A DNA stretch of 64,000 nt from NCBI RefSeq assembly GCF_004912135.1, contig NZ_STGU01000001.1:310001-374000 (forward strand), written 5' to 3'. The stretch is from Rhizobium rosettiformans W3 (GTDB lineage Bacteria; Pseudomonadota; Alphaproteobacteria; Rhizobiales; Rhizobiaceae). A model generated the notes under the pieces. That model made no database searches and was not told where the DNA came from. It saw only the letters and a program-made list of their open reading frames with translations. The position numbers and the translations under genes were made by a program. Shown one piece after another: positions 46,515-55,361 of the stretch (the stretch's first letter is position 1; the number at the start of each line of letters is the position of its first letter).

Positions 46515-47567
46515 ATGAAGACGATCAAGGGGCCGGCGATCTTTCTCGGCCAGTTTGCGGGTGACGCCGCACCGTTCAACACCTGGGATGGGATTACGAA
46601 GTGGGCGGCCGAAAAGGGCTATGTCGGCGTGCAGGTGCCGACCTGGGCCGGCCAGCTGATGGACCTGAAGAAAGCCGCCGAATCAAAGGATTACTGCGAC
46701 GAGCTGGCTGGCGTGGCGCGGGCGAACGGCGTCGAAATCACCGAACTCTCCACCCACCTTCAGGGCCAGCTGGTTGCCGTGCATCCGGCCTATGACGAGG
46801 CCTTCGATGGCTTTGCGGCACCGGAAGTCCGCGGCAATCCGAAGGCGCGTCAGGAATGGGCCGTGCAGCAGGTGAAGTATGCGCTGAAGGCATCCCGCAA
46901 TCTCGGCATCAAGGCGCATGCGACCTTCTCGGGCGCACTGGCCTGGCCGTTCATTTATCCGTGGCCGCAGCGTCCGGCCGGTCTCGTCGAGACCGCCTTT
47001 GACGAACTTGCCCGCCGCTGGCTGCCGATCCTCGATTATGCCGAGGAGCAGGGTGTCGACGTCTGCTACGAGATCCATCCGGGCGAAGACCTGCATGACG
47101 GCGTGACCTTCGAGATGTTCCTCGAGCGGGTGAAGAACCATTCCCGCGCCAACATGCTCTACGACCCCTCGCACTATGTGCTGCAGTGCCTCGACTATCT
47201 CGACAACATCGACATCTACAAGGACCGGATCAAGATGTTCCACGTCAAGGACGCGGAATTCAATCCGACCGGCCGTCAGGGCGTCTATGGCGGATATCAG
47301 GGCTGGGTGCAGCGGGCAGGACGCTTCCGGTCGCTCGGCGACGGCCAGGTCGATTTCGGCGCGATCTTTTCGAAGATGGCAGCGAACGACTTCGACGGCT
47401 GGGCCGTGGTCGAATGGGAATGCGCGCTGAAGCACCCGGAAGACGGCGCCCGTGAAGGCGCAGATTTCGTCCGGGCGCATATCATCCGTGTTACCGAGAA
47501 GGCCTTCGACGACTTCGCTTCCGGCGGGACTGACGATGCGGCCAACCGCCGGATGCTGGGGCTCTGA
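46515..47567 (+). CDS. TIM-barrel sugar isomerase/epimerase family protein
   Basis: This 350-residue AP-endonuclease-2/xylose-isomerase-like barrel has metal-site residues visible in ELSTHLQGQL, CYEIHPGEDLHD, NMLYDPSHY, MFHVKDAEF and VVEWECA. Members epimerise or isomerise sugars, dehydrate inosose, or perform C-glycoside or 3-keto-glycoside elimination. It is fourth in the sugar-ABC operon behind a stem-loop, so it acts on the imported sugar or its oxidised form. The ATG at 46515 follows AGGGAGGAGAATTC. Confidence 0.88.
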   Translation: MKTIKGPAIFLGQFAGDAAPFNTWDGITKWAAEKGYVGVQVPTWAGQLMDLKKAAESKDYCDELAGVARANGVEITELSTHLQGQLVAVHPAYDEAFDGFAAPEVRGNPKARQEWAVQQVKYALKASRNLGIKAHATFSGALAWPFIYPWPQRPAGLVETAFDELARRWLPILDYAEEQGVDVCYEIHPGEDLHDGVTFEMFLERVKNHSRANMLYDPSHYVLQCLDYLDNIDIYKDRIKMFHVKDAEFNPTGRQGVYGGYQGWVQRAGRFRSLGDGQVDFGAIFSKMAANDFDGWAVVEWECALKHPEDGAREGADFVRAHIIRVTEKAFDDFASGGTDDAANRRMLGL

Positions 47568-47570
47568 AAC

Positions 47571-48206
47571 CTAGACGGCCTTGAGGTCGGCTATGTCGCC
47601 GCTCTCGAGGTGGGGCAGGGCGCGTTCGATCTTGTCGAGCGGCCAGTCCCACCAGGCGAGCGCCAGGAGATCGGCTATTTGCTCGTCTGTGAAGCGCTGG
47701 CGGATCACGGTCGCCGGGTTGCCGCCGACGATGGAGTAGGGCGGCACATCGCGGGTGACGACGGCGCGGGCGGCGATGATGACGCCGGGGCCGATCGTGA
47801 CCCCCGGCATGATCGTGGCTCCATGACCGATCCAGACATCGTGGCCGATGACGGTGTCGCGGAACGGCAGGTCCTGATAGCCATTGATGGTTTCGGGGCT
47901 GAAGACGCGGAAGGGAAATGTTGTCACGCCCGCCAGGGCATGATTGGCCGAACTGGTGATGATGACCGTCTCACGGGCGATCTGGACGAAGCGGCCGATC
48001 ACCAGCCTCTCCTGGCTGAAGGGATAGAGATAGGGCGCGAGGATCGCTGCCGTTTCTTCTGTCGGACCGGGATGGGTGAAGTAGCTGAAGTCGCCGATCT
48101 CCATACGGGGATGGTCGATGACGGCGGCGAGCTGAACGGTCTCGCGGTAGGGCGTGCCATCGGCGAGGGTGATGGGATAGGGTTTTCTCGGATCGAGAAA
48201 AGGCAT
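47571..48206 (-). CDS. hexapeptide-repeat acetyltransferase (CatB/Vat-like)
   Basis: This 211-residue left-handed beta-helix protein has GDFSYFTHPG near the start and hexapeptide turns (VIGRFVQIARETVI, DTVIGHDVWIGHGATIMPGVTIGPGVIIAARAVVTRDV). The catalytic-type histidine lies in SSANHALAGV. It resembles xenobiotic acetyltransferases; the acceptor is unknown. The ATG at 48206 begins MPFLDPRKPYPITL. It is convergent with the sugar operon, 3 bases away. Confidence 0.88.
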   Translation of the reverse strand: MPFLDPRKPYPITLADGTPYRETVQLAAVIDHPRMEIGDFSYFTHPGPTEETAAILAPYLYPFSQERLVIGRFVQIARETVIITSSANHALAGVTTFPFRVFSPETINGYQDLPFRDTVIGHDVWIGHGATIMPGVTIGPGVIIAARAVVTRDVPPYSIVGGNPATVIRQRFTDEQIADLLALAWWDWPLDKIERALPHLESGDIADLKAV

Positions 48207-48388
48207 GGCTGAGATCCTTCCAAAAGCATGCATCTGATGTCGCGGCAGTCGCCGACACCGGGTTTTCTGCTTTGCCTCCAAAGAGGCGGATCTTAGCTGT
48301 TCACTGTCAGGGCATCCTTCTTCTCGGATGCCAGTCTAACGGATCTGGAGCGTGAACTCCAGACGCAGCTCATGAAGGAGGACGCATC

Positions 48389-49561
48389 ATGGCGATCGAA
48401 GCAAGCAAGTCGGGCGAACGGACACCGAAGATCCGGCTGGGTATGGTCGGCGGTGGCGCCGGGGCCTTCATCGGCGCGGTGCATCGCATGGCAGCCCGTC
48501 TCGACGACCAGTATGATCTCGTTGCCGGTGCTCTCTCTTCGACGCCGGAAAAATCTGCTGCCTCGGGCCGCGAACTCGGGCTCGACCCGGAGCGTTGCTA
48601 TGGCTCTTACGAAGAGATGGCGGAGAAGGAAGCCGCGCGCCCCGACGGGATCGAGGCTGTGTCGATCGTCACGCCGAACCATGTGCATTTCCCGGCGGCC
48701 AAGGCGTTCCTCGAGCGCGGCATCCATGTCATCTGCGACAAGCCGCTGACCTCGAACCTTGAAGATGCCAAGGCGCTGAAGGCGGTTGCCGACAAGGCGA
48801 AGGCGCTGTTCATCCTGACGCACAATTACACCGGCTATCCGATGGTGCGGCATGCCCGTGAACTGGTGCGCTCCGGCGAGCTCGGCGATCTCAGGCTGGT
48901 GCAGATGGAATATCCGCAGGATTGGCTGGCCGAGCCGATCGAGCAGACCGGCCAGAAGCAGGCGGCCTGGCGCACGGATCCGAAGCAGTCGGGTGCGGGT
49001 GGTTCGACCGGCGATATCGGAACGCATGCCTATAATCTCGGCTCGTTCATTTCGGGCCTCGAACTCGACGAGTTGGCGGCTGACGTGCACACCTTCGTCG
49101 AGGGCCGCCGCCTCGACGACAACGCTCATGTCATGCTGCGCTTTAAGGGCGGTGCGAAGGGCATGCTGTGGTGCAGCCAGGTCGCGACCGGCAACGAGAA
49201 CGGGCTGAAGGTTCGGATCTACGGCACCAAGGCCGGTATCGAATGGACGCAGGCCGATCCGAACTATCTGTGGTTCACCCGTCTCGGCGAGCCGAAGCAG
49301 CTGATCACGCGCGGCGGGGCAGGGGCGAATGCCGCCGCGGCCCGTGTGACGCGCATTCCGTCGGGACATCCGGAAGGCTATCTCGAAGCCTTCGCGACGA
49401 TCTATACGGAGGCTGCCGCGGCCATCAATGCGGCGAAGGCAGGCACTGCGGTCGATGCGGCGGTGGTCTATCCGACCGTCGATGACGGCGTGAAGGGTGT
49501 TGCTTTCGTTGAGGCCTGCATTGCGTCGTCGAAGCAGAATGGTGGCTGGGTGAAGGTATGA
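48389..49561 (+). CDS. Gfo/Idh/MocA-family oxidoreductase
   Basis: This 390-residue NAD(P)-dependent enzyme has an N-terminal Rossmann motif (RLGMVGGGAGAFIGAVH). The family DKP motif stands in place of EKP (HVICDKPLTSN). A C-terminal catalytic half includes GGSTGDIGTHAYNL with a histidine at the usual site. It oxidises hydroxyls of sugars or inositols. It is on the same strand as the TIM-barrel isomerase, with only the acetyltransferase in between, suggesting a shared pathway. The start ATG follows AAGGAGGACGCATC. Confidence 0.92.
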   Translation: MAIEASKSGERTPKIRLGMVGGGAGAFIGAVHRMAARLDDQYDLVAGALSSTPEKSAASGRELGLDPERCYGSYEEMAEKEAARPDGIEAVSIVTPNHVHFPAAKAFLERGIHVICDKPLTSNLEDAKALKAVADKAKALFILTHNYTGYPMVRHARELVRSGELGDLRLVQMEYPQDWLAEPIEQTGQKQAAWRTDPKQSGAGGSTGDIGTHAYNLGSFISGLELDELAADVHTFVEGRRLDDNAHVMLRFKGGAKGMLWCSQVATGNENGLKVRIYGTKAGIEWTQADPNYLWFTRLGEPKQLITRGGAGANAAAARVTRIPSGHPEGYLEAFATIYTEAAAAINAAKAGTAVDAAVVYPTVDDGVKGVAFVEACIASSKQNGGWVKV

Positions 49562-49562
49562 G

Positions 49563-49886
49563 CCCACCTCCCCCTTGGCGGGGGAGGTCGCCGCGCAGCG
49601 GCGGGTGGGGGTGAATCTGCGAACTTGCCCCTCACCCTACCCTCTCCCCGCGAGCGGGGAGAGGGGGGGAATGCTTGACCAGCGGCGAGGCCTTCTCCCC
49701 GCATGCGGGGAGAAGGTCCCCGAAGGGCAGATGAGGGGCATGGTCTTGACGAGGCATGCTGATCCTCACCCGCACCCCGCCTCTGCTTTATTCGGCGGCC
49801 CTCTTCCCAAGCGGAGAGGCGGTCACGCAGGCGGTCACCCCACCCCCGAGCTTCGCTCCGACCCTCCCCCTCAAGGGGAGGGTGTG
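49563..49886. repeat. composite rhizobial palindromic repeat before the beta-glucosidase gene
   Basis: The 448-base gap 49562-50009 holds this element and a palindrome at its end. Hairpins seen are CCTCCCCCTTGGCGGGGGAGG, CCCTCTCCCCGCGAGCGGGGAGAGGG, CTTCTCCCCGCATGCGGGGAG and TCCCCCTCAAGGGGAGGG. All match the repeats at 17.5, 18.9, 28.1 and 39.3 kb in type and partly in order. Confidence 0.7.
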
Positions 49887-49908
49887 AAAACTGCAACGTT
49901 GCAGTTTT
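49887..49908 (+). promoter_or_regulatory. perfect 22-bp CG-centred palindrome (terminator or LacI-type operator)
   Basis: AAAACTGCAACGTTGCAGTTTT is perfectly symmetric with a central CG and is followed by TT. As RNA it would be a weak-looped terminator for the oxidoreductase; as DNA it has the CG-centred symmetry of LacI-family operators and lies about 100 bp before the GH1 start. Confidence 0.45.
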
Positions 49909-50009
49909 TTATTTCCGCCGTCTTCACCCCGTCTTGGCTTTGCTCTAAACCGCTGAGCGACGGATAAGCGGCGGCGGTGTCCGCGCTTGCATGACGAAGG
50001 ACTTACTCC

Positions 50010-51383
50010 ATGATCGATCCCAAGGCGCTCGCCTCGCGTTTTCCCGGTGACTTCCTGTTTGGCGTCGCCACTGCATCCTTCCAGATCGAAGGGGCGTCGA
50101 AGGCGGATGGCCGCAAGCCGTCGATCTGGGATGCATTCTCCAACATGCCGGGCCGGGTCTTCGGGCGGCACAATGGCGACGTCGCCTGTGACCACTACAA
50201 TCGCTGGGAAAGCGACCTCGACCTGATCAAGGAGATGGGCGTTACCGGCTATCGTTTCTCGATCGCTTGGCCGCGCATCATCCCGGAGGGCACCGGCCCG
50301 ATCAACGAGAAGGGTCTCGATTTCTACGACAAGCTGATCGATGGCCTGAAGGCGCGGGGCATCAAGGCTTACGCGACGCTCTACCATTGGGATCTGCCGC
50401 TGGCGCTCATGGGAGACGGCGGCTGGACGGCGCGCTCCACGGCGCAGGCCTTCCAGCGCTACACCAAGGTGGTGATGGAGCGCCTCGGTGATCGGCTCGA
50501 TGCGGTTGCGACCTTCAACGAGCCCTGGTGCTCGGTCTGGCTCAGCCATCTCTACGGCGTGCATGCGCCGGGCGAGCGCAGCATGGATGCAGCCTTGCAT
50601 GCCCTGCATTACACCAATCTGGCCCATGGCCTTTCGGTTCAGACCATCCGCGACGTGGCGCCCAAAGTGCCGGTCGGGCTGGTGCTGAACGCCCATGAGA
50701 CGCTGCCGGGCTCCGACAGTGCCGCTGATCTCGCGGCCGCCGAACGGGCGCATCAGTTCCACAACGGCGTCTTCTTCGATCCGGTCTTCAAGGGCGAATA
50801 CCCGGCCGATTTCCTTTCGGCGCTCGGTCACCGCATGCCGAAGATCGAAGACGGCGATCTCGCCATCATCAACCAGAAGCTCGACTGGTGGGGGCTGAAC
50901 TACTACACGCCGATGCGTGTTGCCGACGATCCGACACCCGGTGCCGAATTCCCGGCAACGGTGGGTGCGCCTCCGGTTTCCAAGGTCAAGACGGATATCG
51001 GCTGGGAAGTTTACGCGCCGGCGCTGAAGTCGCTCGTCGAGCGGCTCTACGCACGCTACGAACTGCCGCCGTGCTACATCACCGAGAACGGCGCCTGCTA
51101 CAACATGGAAGTTGAAGGGGGCGAGGTCGACGACCAGCCGCGCCTCGATTACTACGCAGAACATCTCGACAAGGTCGCCGACCTGATCGCCGAGGGCTAT
51201 CCGATGCAGGGATATTTTGCCTGGTCGCTGATGGACAATTTCGAGTGGGCGGAAGGCTACAAGATGCGCTTCGGCCTCGTGCATGTCGATTACGACACGC
51301 AGGTGCGCACCATCAAGAAGAGCGGGAAGTGGTACCGCGATCTGGCTCTCGAATTCCCCAAGGGGAACTTCAAGGCCGACTGA
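50010..51383 (+). CDS. GH1 beta-glucosidase
   Basis: The 457-residue family-1 glycoside hydrolase has no signal peptide, so it is cytoplasmic. The acid/base glutamate lies in TFNEPW (E171) and the nucleophile in YITENG (E359). FGVATASFQIEGA near the N-terminus and the C-terminal WSLMDNFEWAEGY are signatures. It hydrolyses beta-linked glucosides or related disaccharides after import. The ATG at 50010 has AAGGACTTACTCC before it. Confidence 0.96.
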   Translation: MIDPKALASRFPGDFLFGVATASFQIEGASKADGRKPSIWDAFSNMPGRVFGRHNGDVACDHYNRWESDLDLIKEMGVTGYRFSIAWPRIIPEGTGPINEKGLDFYDKLIDGLKARGIKAYATLYHWDLPLALMGDGGWTARSTAQAFQRYTKVVMERLGDRLDAVATFNEPWCSVWLSHLYGVHAPGERSMDAALHALHYTNLAHGLSVQTIRDVAPKVPVGLVLNAHETLPGSDSAADLAAAERAHQFHNGVFFDPVFKGEYPADFLSALGHRMPKIEDGDLAIINQKLDWWGLNYYTPMRVADDPTPGAEFPATVGAPPVSKVKTDIGWEVYAPALKSLVERLYARYELPPCYITENGACYNMEVEGGEVDDQPRLDYYAEHLDKVADLIAEGYPMQGYFAWSLMDNFEWAEGYKMRFGLVHVDYDTQVRTIKKSGKWYRDLALEFPKGNFKAD

Positions 51384-51416
51384 CGCAGCGGGGCATCACG
51401 CCCCGCATCTTCGCCG

Positions 51417-51812
51417 TCATCCCAGCTTGATCAGCTTGTTGCCCGTATCGATCTCGTTTCGACGATCGAACTCGGCGCGGGCTGACTGAATGCGCTCGTG
51501 ATGGGTGAAGACCCAGCCGCCGAGCGCCCGGATCGGCTCGCCGAACGAGCGGCCGAGATCGGTCAGGGCATATTCCACCTTGGGCGGCACGGTCGGATGC
51601 ACCGTGCGCTCGACGATGCCGTCTCTCTCCAGCGCCCTCAGCGTCAATGTCAGCATGCGTTGCGATATGCCGACCACCGATCGTTTCAGATCCGAAAAGC
51701 GTTGCGGACCGTCGCCGAGCATCATGATGACGAGCACCGTCCACTTGTCGCCCAGCCTTGCCAGCATCTCGCTGACCGTCTGGCACTTGTTCGGGTCGTA
51801 GTTGTCGCACAT
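51417..51812 (-). CDS. HxlR-family regulator
   Basis: The 131-residue winged-helix protein has the HxlR signature: an early cysteine region (MCDNYDPNKCQTVSEMLARLGDKWTVLVIMML), then RFSDLKRSVVGISQRMLTLTLRALERDGIVERTVHPTVPPKVEYALTDLG split over the wing. Such proteins sense electrophiles or redox change and often control a nitroreductase or quinone reductase. It is divergent from a nitroreductase gene. The ATG at 51812 is preferred over an upstream in-frame start. Confidence 0.92.
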   Translation of the reverse strand: MCDNYDPNKCQTVSEMLARLGDKWTVLVIMMLGDGPQRFSDLKRSVVGISQRMLTLTLRALERDGIVERTVHPTVPPKVEYALTDLGRSFGEPIRALGGWVFTHHERIQSARAEFDRRNEIDTGNKLIKLG

Positions 51813-51842
51813 GGCGCGTCCAATCGTTCTATCGATGTTACC

Positions 51843-51914
51843 TGGTATCAAAAATGTGCCTTCTTGCACATCCGATCCAGTTACATATCTAGGCCTGGTT
51901 ACTATTTGATACCA
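51843..51914. promoter_or_regulatory. inverted HxlR-type half-sites between hxlR and nitroreductase
   Basis: TGGTATCAAA (51843-51852) and its exact reverse complement TTTGATACCA (51905-51914) face each other 62 bp apart in the divergent promoter region. Nearby GTTAC copies flank both. They probably act as operators read by the regulator. Confidence 0.55.
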
Positions 51915-51972
51915 GATCCACCCGGCGATGCAAACTCCCTCCATCGCTGCGGATCCAAACCAGGAGCCGACT

Positions 51973-52611
51973 ATGTCCGCACTCATCGAAAAGCTGAACT
52001 GGCGCTACGCCACCAAGAAGATGGACCCCACCAAGAGCGTGTCCGAGGACAAGGTCGAGCGTATTGTCGAGGCCGCGCGTCTCGCTCCGACCTCCAGCGG
52101 TCTGCAGCCCTTCGAAGTCATCGTCGTGACCAACAAGGAGGTTCGCGCCCGCATTCAGGAGATCGCCTGGAACCAGGCGCAGGTCACCGAAGGTTCGCAT
52201 CTTCTCGTCTTCGCCGCCTGGGACAACTACACGGCCGACCGCATCAATTACATGTTCGATCTGGTCAACGATGAGCGCGGCTTCAAGAATGAGGGCTTCG
52301 AGAACTATCGCCAGATGCTGCTCGGCATGTATCCCGGCCGCGATCCGGACGTGAATTTCGAGCACGCGGCGCGCCAGGCCTATATCGGCTTCGGCATGGC
52401 CGTTGCCGCTGCCGCATTCGAGGGCGTCGACGCGACCCCGATGGAAGGCTTCGAAGCCGACAAGCTCGATGAGATCCTCGGTCTTCGCGAGAAAGGCCTG
52501 CGTTCGGTCACGATCCTGCCGCTGGGATATCGCGCCTCTGAGGGCGACTGGCTTGCGCCGCTCAGGAAGGTGCGCCGCCCGAAGGACGAATTCGTTTCCG
52601 TCGTTGCGTGA
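51973..52611 (+). CDS. NAD(P)H-dependent nitroreductase (NfsB-like)
   Basis: This 212-residue FMN enzyme has the nitroreductase fold: LNWRYATKKMDP at the FMN phosphate site, EAARLAPTSSGLQPFEVIVV, ARQAYIGFGMAVAAAA and ILPLGYRASEGD. It reduces quinones or nitro compounds. It is divergent from the HxlR gene, a common redox-stress pair. The ATG at 51973 follows AGGAGCCGACT. Confidence 0.93.
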   Translation: MSALIEKLNWRYATKKMDPTKSVSEDKVERIVEAARLAPTSSGLQPFEVIVVTNKEVRARIQEIAWNQAQVTEGSHLLVFAAWDNYTADRINYMFDLVNDERGFKNEGFENYRQMLLGMYPGRDPDVNFEHAARQAYIGFGMAVAAAAFEGVDATPMEGFEADKLDEILGLREKGLRSVTILPLGYRASEGDWLAPLRKVRRPKDEFVSVVA

Positions 52612-52653
52612 TTGTTTTCAACCTCGCCGGCGCCTCCAGGCCGGCAGCGCGAC

Positions 52654-52686
52654 AGGGGCTTCCGAAAGGAGGCCCCTTTGTTTTTG
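52654..52686 (+). terminator. rho-independent terminator of the nitroreductase gene
   Basis: AGGGGC pairs with GCCCCT over a 12-base loop in which TTCC/GGA can extend, followed by TTGTTTTT. Confidence 0.75.
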
Positions 52687-52798
52687 GTCTGCTCGAAACA
52701 GGATTCCGCGATTTTCTGATATTCCTCTTTTTCCTCAGCATGTTAAGTCAAATTGAACAATTCTGAGGCACCGTGCTTGCCAGGCCAGGGTGTAAAGA

Positions 52799-55036
52799 AT
52801 GCGGCTTCAGAATTCAAAGAGACGGCTCCAGCCGATCAGAGATCGTCGTTTTGTCGCCGGTGCGTTGCTGCTGGTGTTTGCCGCGGTCGCCGTTCTCGTT
52901 GCCTTCACTGTTCTCACCGCACTTGACCGTGTGGCGACCTATGCCAACCATCTCGATCAAGAACGCTCGCGCGAGACGCTGGTCGGCGCGATCCAGACCT
53001 TCGAGCACCAACTCGGCGCAACGCTGAACGACTATGCCGCCTGGGACGATGCCGCGGAGAATGTCTATCGGTTGCGGGACAGCGACTGGGTCAACAGCAA
53101 TTTCGGCGACATGACCTTCGACAGCGATCTCTTCGATGTCGCCATCGTCATCGACCGGCAGGGCGAGGTCAGCATGGCCTATTCCGACGGTCAGCCGATC
53201 ATCGGCGAGGTCGGTGGCTTCCTGCAGACCGACGTTCAACAGTTGCTCGACAAGGTGAAGAGCACGCCTGCGAACCAGATCCCGCAGGCCGGCGGCTTCG
53301 TGCGCACGCACAAGGGAATCGGTGCTGCCGGCGTCGCCTTGATCCGCATGAAGTCCGGCGAACTCGGTGTGCCCGACGAGCAACGTGCCTATCTCATCTT
53401 CATCCGGCACCTCTTCACGTCGACCGTTGAGCGGATCGGCAAGGCTTATGTGCTGCCAGGCTTGATGCTGGTGCCGCCGTCGACCCGGGCCACACATCTC
53501 GTTCCAATCGTTTCGCCGTCGAATGCGACCATTGCCGCGCTTGCCTGGACCCCAAGGGCGCCAGGCGATCTCAGCCGTGGGCAGGTGCAGCCTCTGGTGA
53601 CGTTGGCACTGACGCTGGTCGCAATCTACTGCCTGCTGCTCCTGGTGGTCGGCCAGCGCATCTTCCGGAGCCTTTCCGCCGACGAAGCCGTCGCGATGAA
53701 GCTTGCCCTGACAGACAGGCTGAGCGGGCTTGCCAATCGGGAAGGCCTGCGCGTGCTGCTGCAGGAGCGCGTCGAGGCCGCCCGCGCCAACCAGACCGAT
53801 GTCGTCCTGCTTTATCTCGATCTCGATGGCTTCAAGGAAGTCAATGACGCCTATGGTCACGCAACCGGCGACAGCCTGATCCGAGCGGTGGCCGCTGGCC
53901 TGACCGTGCTTGTCGGTCCGGAAGCGGCACTCGCTCGCATCGGCGGTGACGAATTTGCCGTCGTGCTCTCCGGCACTGACCTTAACATGCGTGCGACGGC
54001 TCTGGCTGACGCCATTCTCGCCTTCTTTGACGAGCCTCTGACGCTTGGCGAGCGAGTGGTCGTGGTTGGCTGCAGCATCGGTCTTTGCACCTCGCCGGCC
54101 GGTAGTGTCGACGGCGCGGAGCTGACGCGCCGGGCCGATATGGCGATGTATTCCTCCAAGGATGGGGGACGAGGCCGCTGGACATTCTATGACCCGCAGA
54201 TGGACGAGGCGCGCGAGACCCGCAATCTGCTGGAGCTCGATCTTCGGGCGGCCATTGCGCGCGGCGAAATCGAGGTCGTCTATCAGCCCGTCGTCGACGC
54301 CAAGACCTTTGCGCTTGTTAGCGTCGAAGCGCTGGCCCGCTGGAACCGCAGGGGGCACGGCCCCGTCTCGCCGGATGTCTTCATTCCGATCGCCGAGGCG
54401 AGTGGCCTCATCGATCAGCTGGGCCTGTGCGTGCTGCGCCGGGCGCTGTTCCAGCTTTCGCAGTGGCCCGAGCTCAAGCTGTCAGTCAACGTTTCTCCGG
54501 GGCAGTTTCGCGATCCCGCCTTTGTCGATCGTGTGGCCGAGGTTTTTGACGAGGCCGGGATTGAGCCGGGCCGCGTCGTCATGGAAATGACGGAGACCTA
54601 CTTCATCCAGAGCCCGGACCGGGCGCGCCAGGCGCTGGAGCGGCTCAAAGGTCTCGGGCTGCGCATCGCGCTCGATGACTTCGGCGCCGGCTTCTCCAGT
54701 GTCGGCTATCTGCGGCAGTTCGGCTTCGACCGGATGAAGATCGACCGGTCGCTCGTTCAGTCGCTCGATCGGGGCCATCGGGCAGTGGAAATGCTGCAGG
54801 CAACGGTCGCGCTTGCGCGCTCGCTCGGCATTCCCGTTACGGCCGAGGGGGTCGAGACGGAGCAGCAGGCGGTGATCCTGCGCATTGCCGGCTGTGACCA
54901 GCTGCAGGGCTATCTCTTCGGTCGACCGCAATCGCCGGAGGACATTGCAGCACTGATGGTCCGGCCGATGGAGCTGCGTGCCAAGGCAGCGGAGCTTGCC
55001 TTCGCAGCGAGCCGCGACGGTGGATTGCTGGTGTAA
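52799..55036 (+). CDS. CHASE4-like sensor GGDEF-EAL protein (c-di-GMP turnover)
   Basis: The 745-residue membrane protein has two transmembrane segments (about 18-40 and 268-288). They enclose a periplasmic CHASE4-type sensor (QLGATLNDYAAWDDAAENVY is the typical start). The cytoplasm holds a GGDEF domain with an intact RIGGDEFAVV (about 380-387) and an EAL domain with VSVEALARW (E510) and DDFGAGFSS. Both cyclase and phosphodiesterase motifs are intact. The ATG directly follows GTAAAGA. Confidence 0.93.
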   Translation: MRLQNSKRRLQPIRDRRFVAGALLLVFAAVAVLVAFTVLTALDRVATYANHLDQERSRETLVGAIQTFEHQLGATLNDYAAWDDAAENVYRLRDSDWVNSNFGDMTFDSDLFDVAIVIDRQGEVSMAYSDGQPIIGEVGGFLQTDVQQLLDKVKSTPANQIPQAGGFVRTHKGIGAAGVALIRMKSGELGVPDEQRAYLIFIRHLFTSTVERIGKAYVLPGLMLVPPSTRATHLVPIVSPSNATIAALAWTPRAPGDLSRGQVQPLVTLALTLVAIYCLLLLVVGQRIFRSLSADEAVAMKLALTDRLSGLANREGLRVLLQERVEAARANQTDVVLLYLDLDGFKEVNDAYGHATGDSLIRAVAAGLTVLVGPEAALARIGGDEFAVVLSGTDLNMRATALADAILAFFDEPLTLGERVVVVGCSIGLCTSPAGSVDGAELTRRADMAMYSSKDGGRGRWTFYDPQMDEARETRNLLELDLRAAIARGEIEVVYQPVVDAKTFALVSVEALARWNRRGHGPVSPDVFIPIAEASGLIDQLGLCVLRRALFQLSQWPELKLSVNVSPGQFRDPAFVDRVAEVFDEAGIEPGRVVMEMTETYFIQSPDRARQALERLKGLGLRIALDDFGAGFSSVGYLRQFGFDRMKIDRSLVQSLDRGHRAVEMLQATVALARSLGIPVTAEGVETEQQAVILRIAGCDQLQGYLFGRPQSPEDIAALMVRPMELRAKAAELAFAASRDGGLLV

Positions 55037-55094
55037 GGCAAGGGGGAACCGGACCCGGTCTTTATGCCTTTCTCTCGCAGAAAGGAGAGATCAG

Positions 55095-55343
55095 ATGCTC
55101 ACCACCGATACCTGGCTCAAAATTGTCTGCAGCATGATGATCAACGCCGTCATCTTCGGCGCTGGTGCCATTGTTGTCCTGTCGGTTCCGGCGCTTGCCG
55201 TCCACGCCAAGGTCTTGCTGCCGCTCGTCATCATCGCCGCCTTCGCCGCAGCACCCCTGTTCGCGCTTGTGATCGCCCCGCGCATGCGTCTGCGCAACTG
55301 GGGTCGTCGCGAGTGGAAACGTGGCGACATGATCTCTGGCTAA
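55095..55343 (+). CDS. small two-helix membrane protein (hypothetical)
   Basis: The 82-residue protein has two hydrophobic segments (about 9-33 and 40-61) and a basic tail (MRLRNWGRREWKRGD). It is conserved in layout with rhizobial proteins of unknown function, but I do not recognise a family. The ATG at 55095 has a strong AAAGGAGAGATCAG. It lies about 60 bases behind the GGDEF-EAL gene. Confidence 0.7.
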   Translation: MLTTDTWLKIVCSMMINAVIFGAGAIVVLSVPALAVHAKVLLPLVIIAAFAAAPLFALVIAPRMRLRNWGRREWKRGDMISG

Positions 55344-55361
55344 AGAGACATTCGGCGGCGT

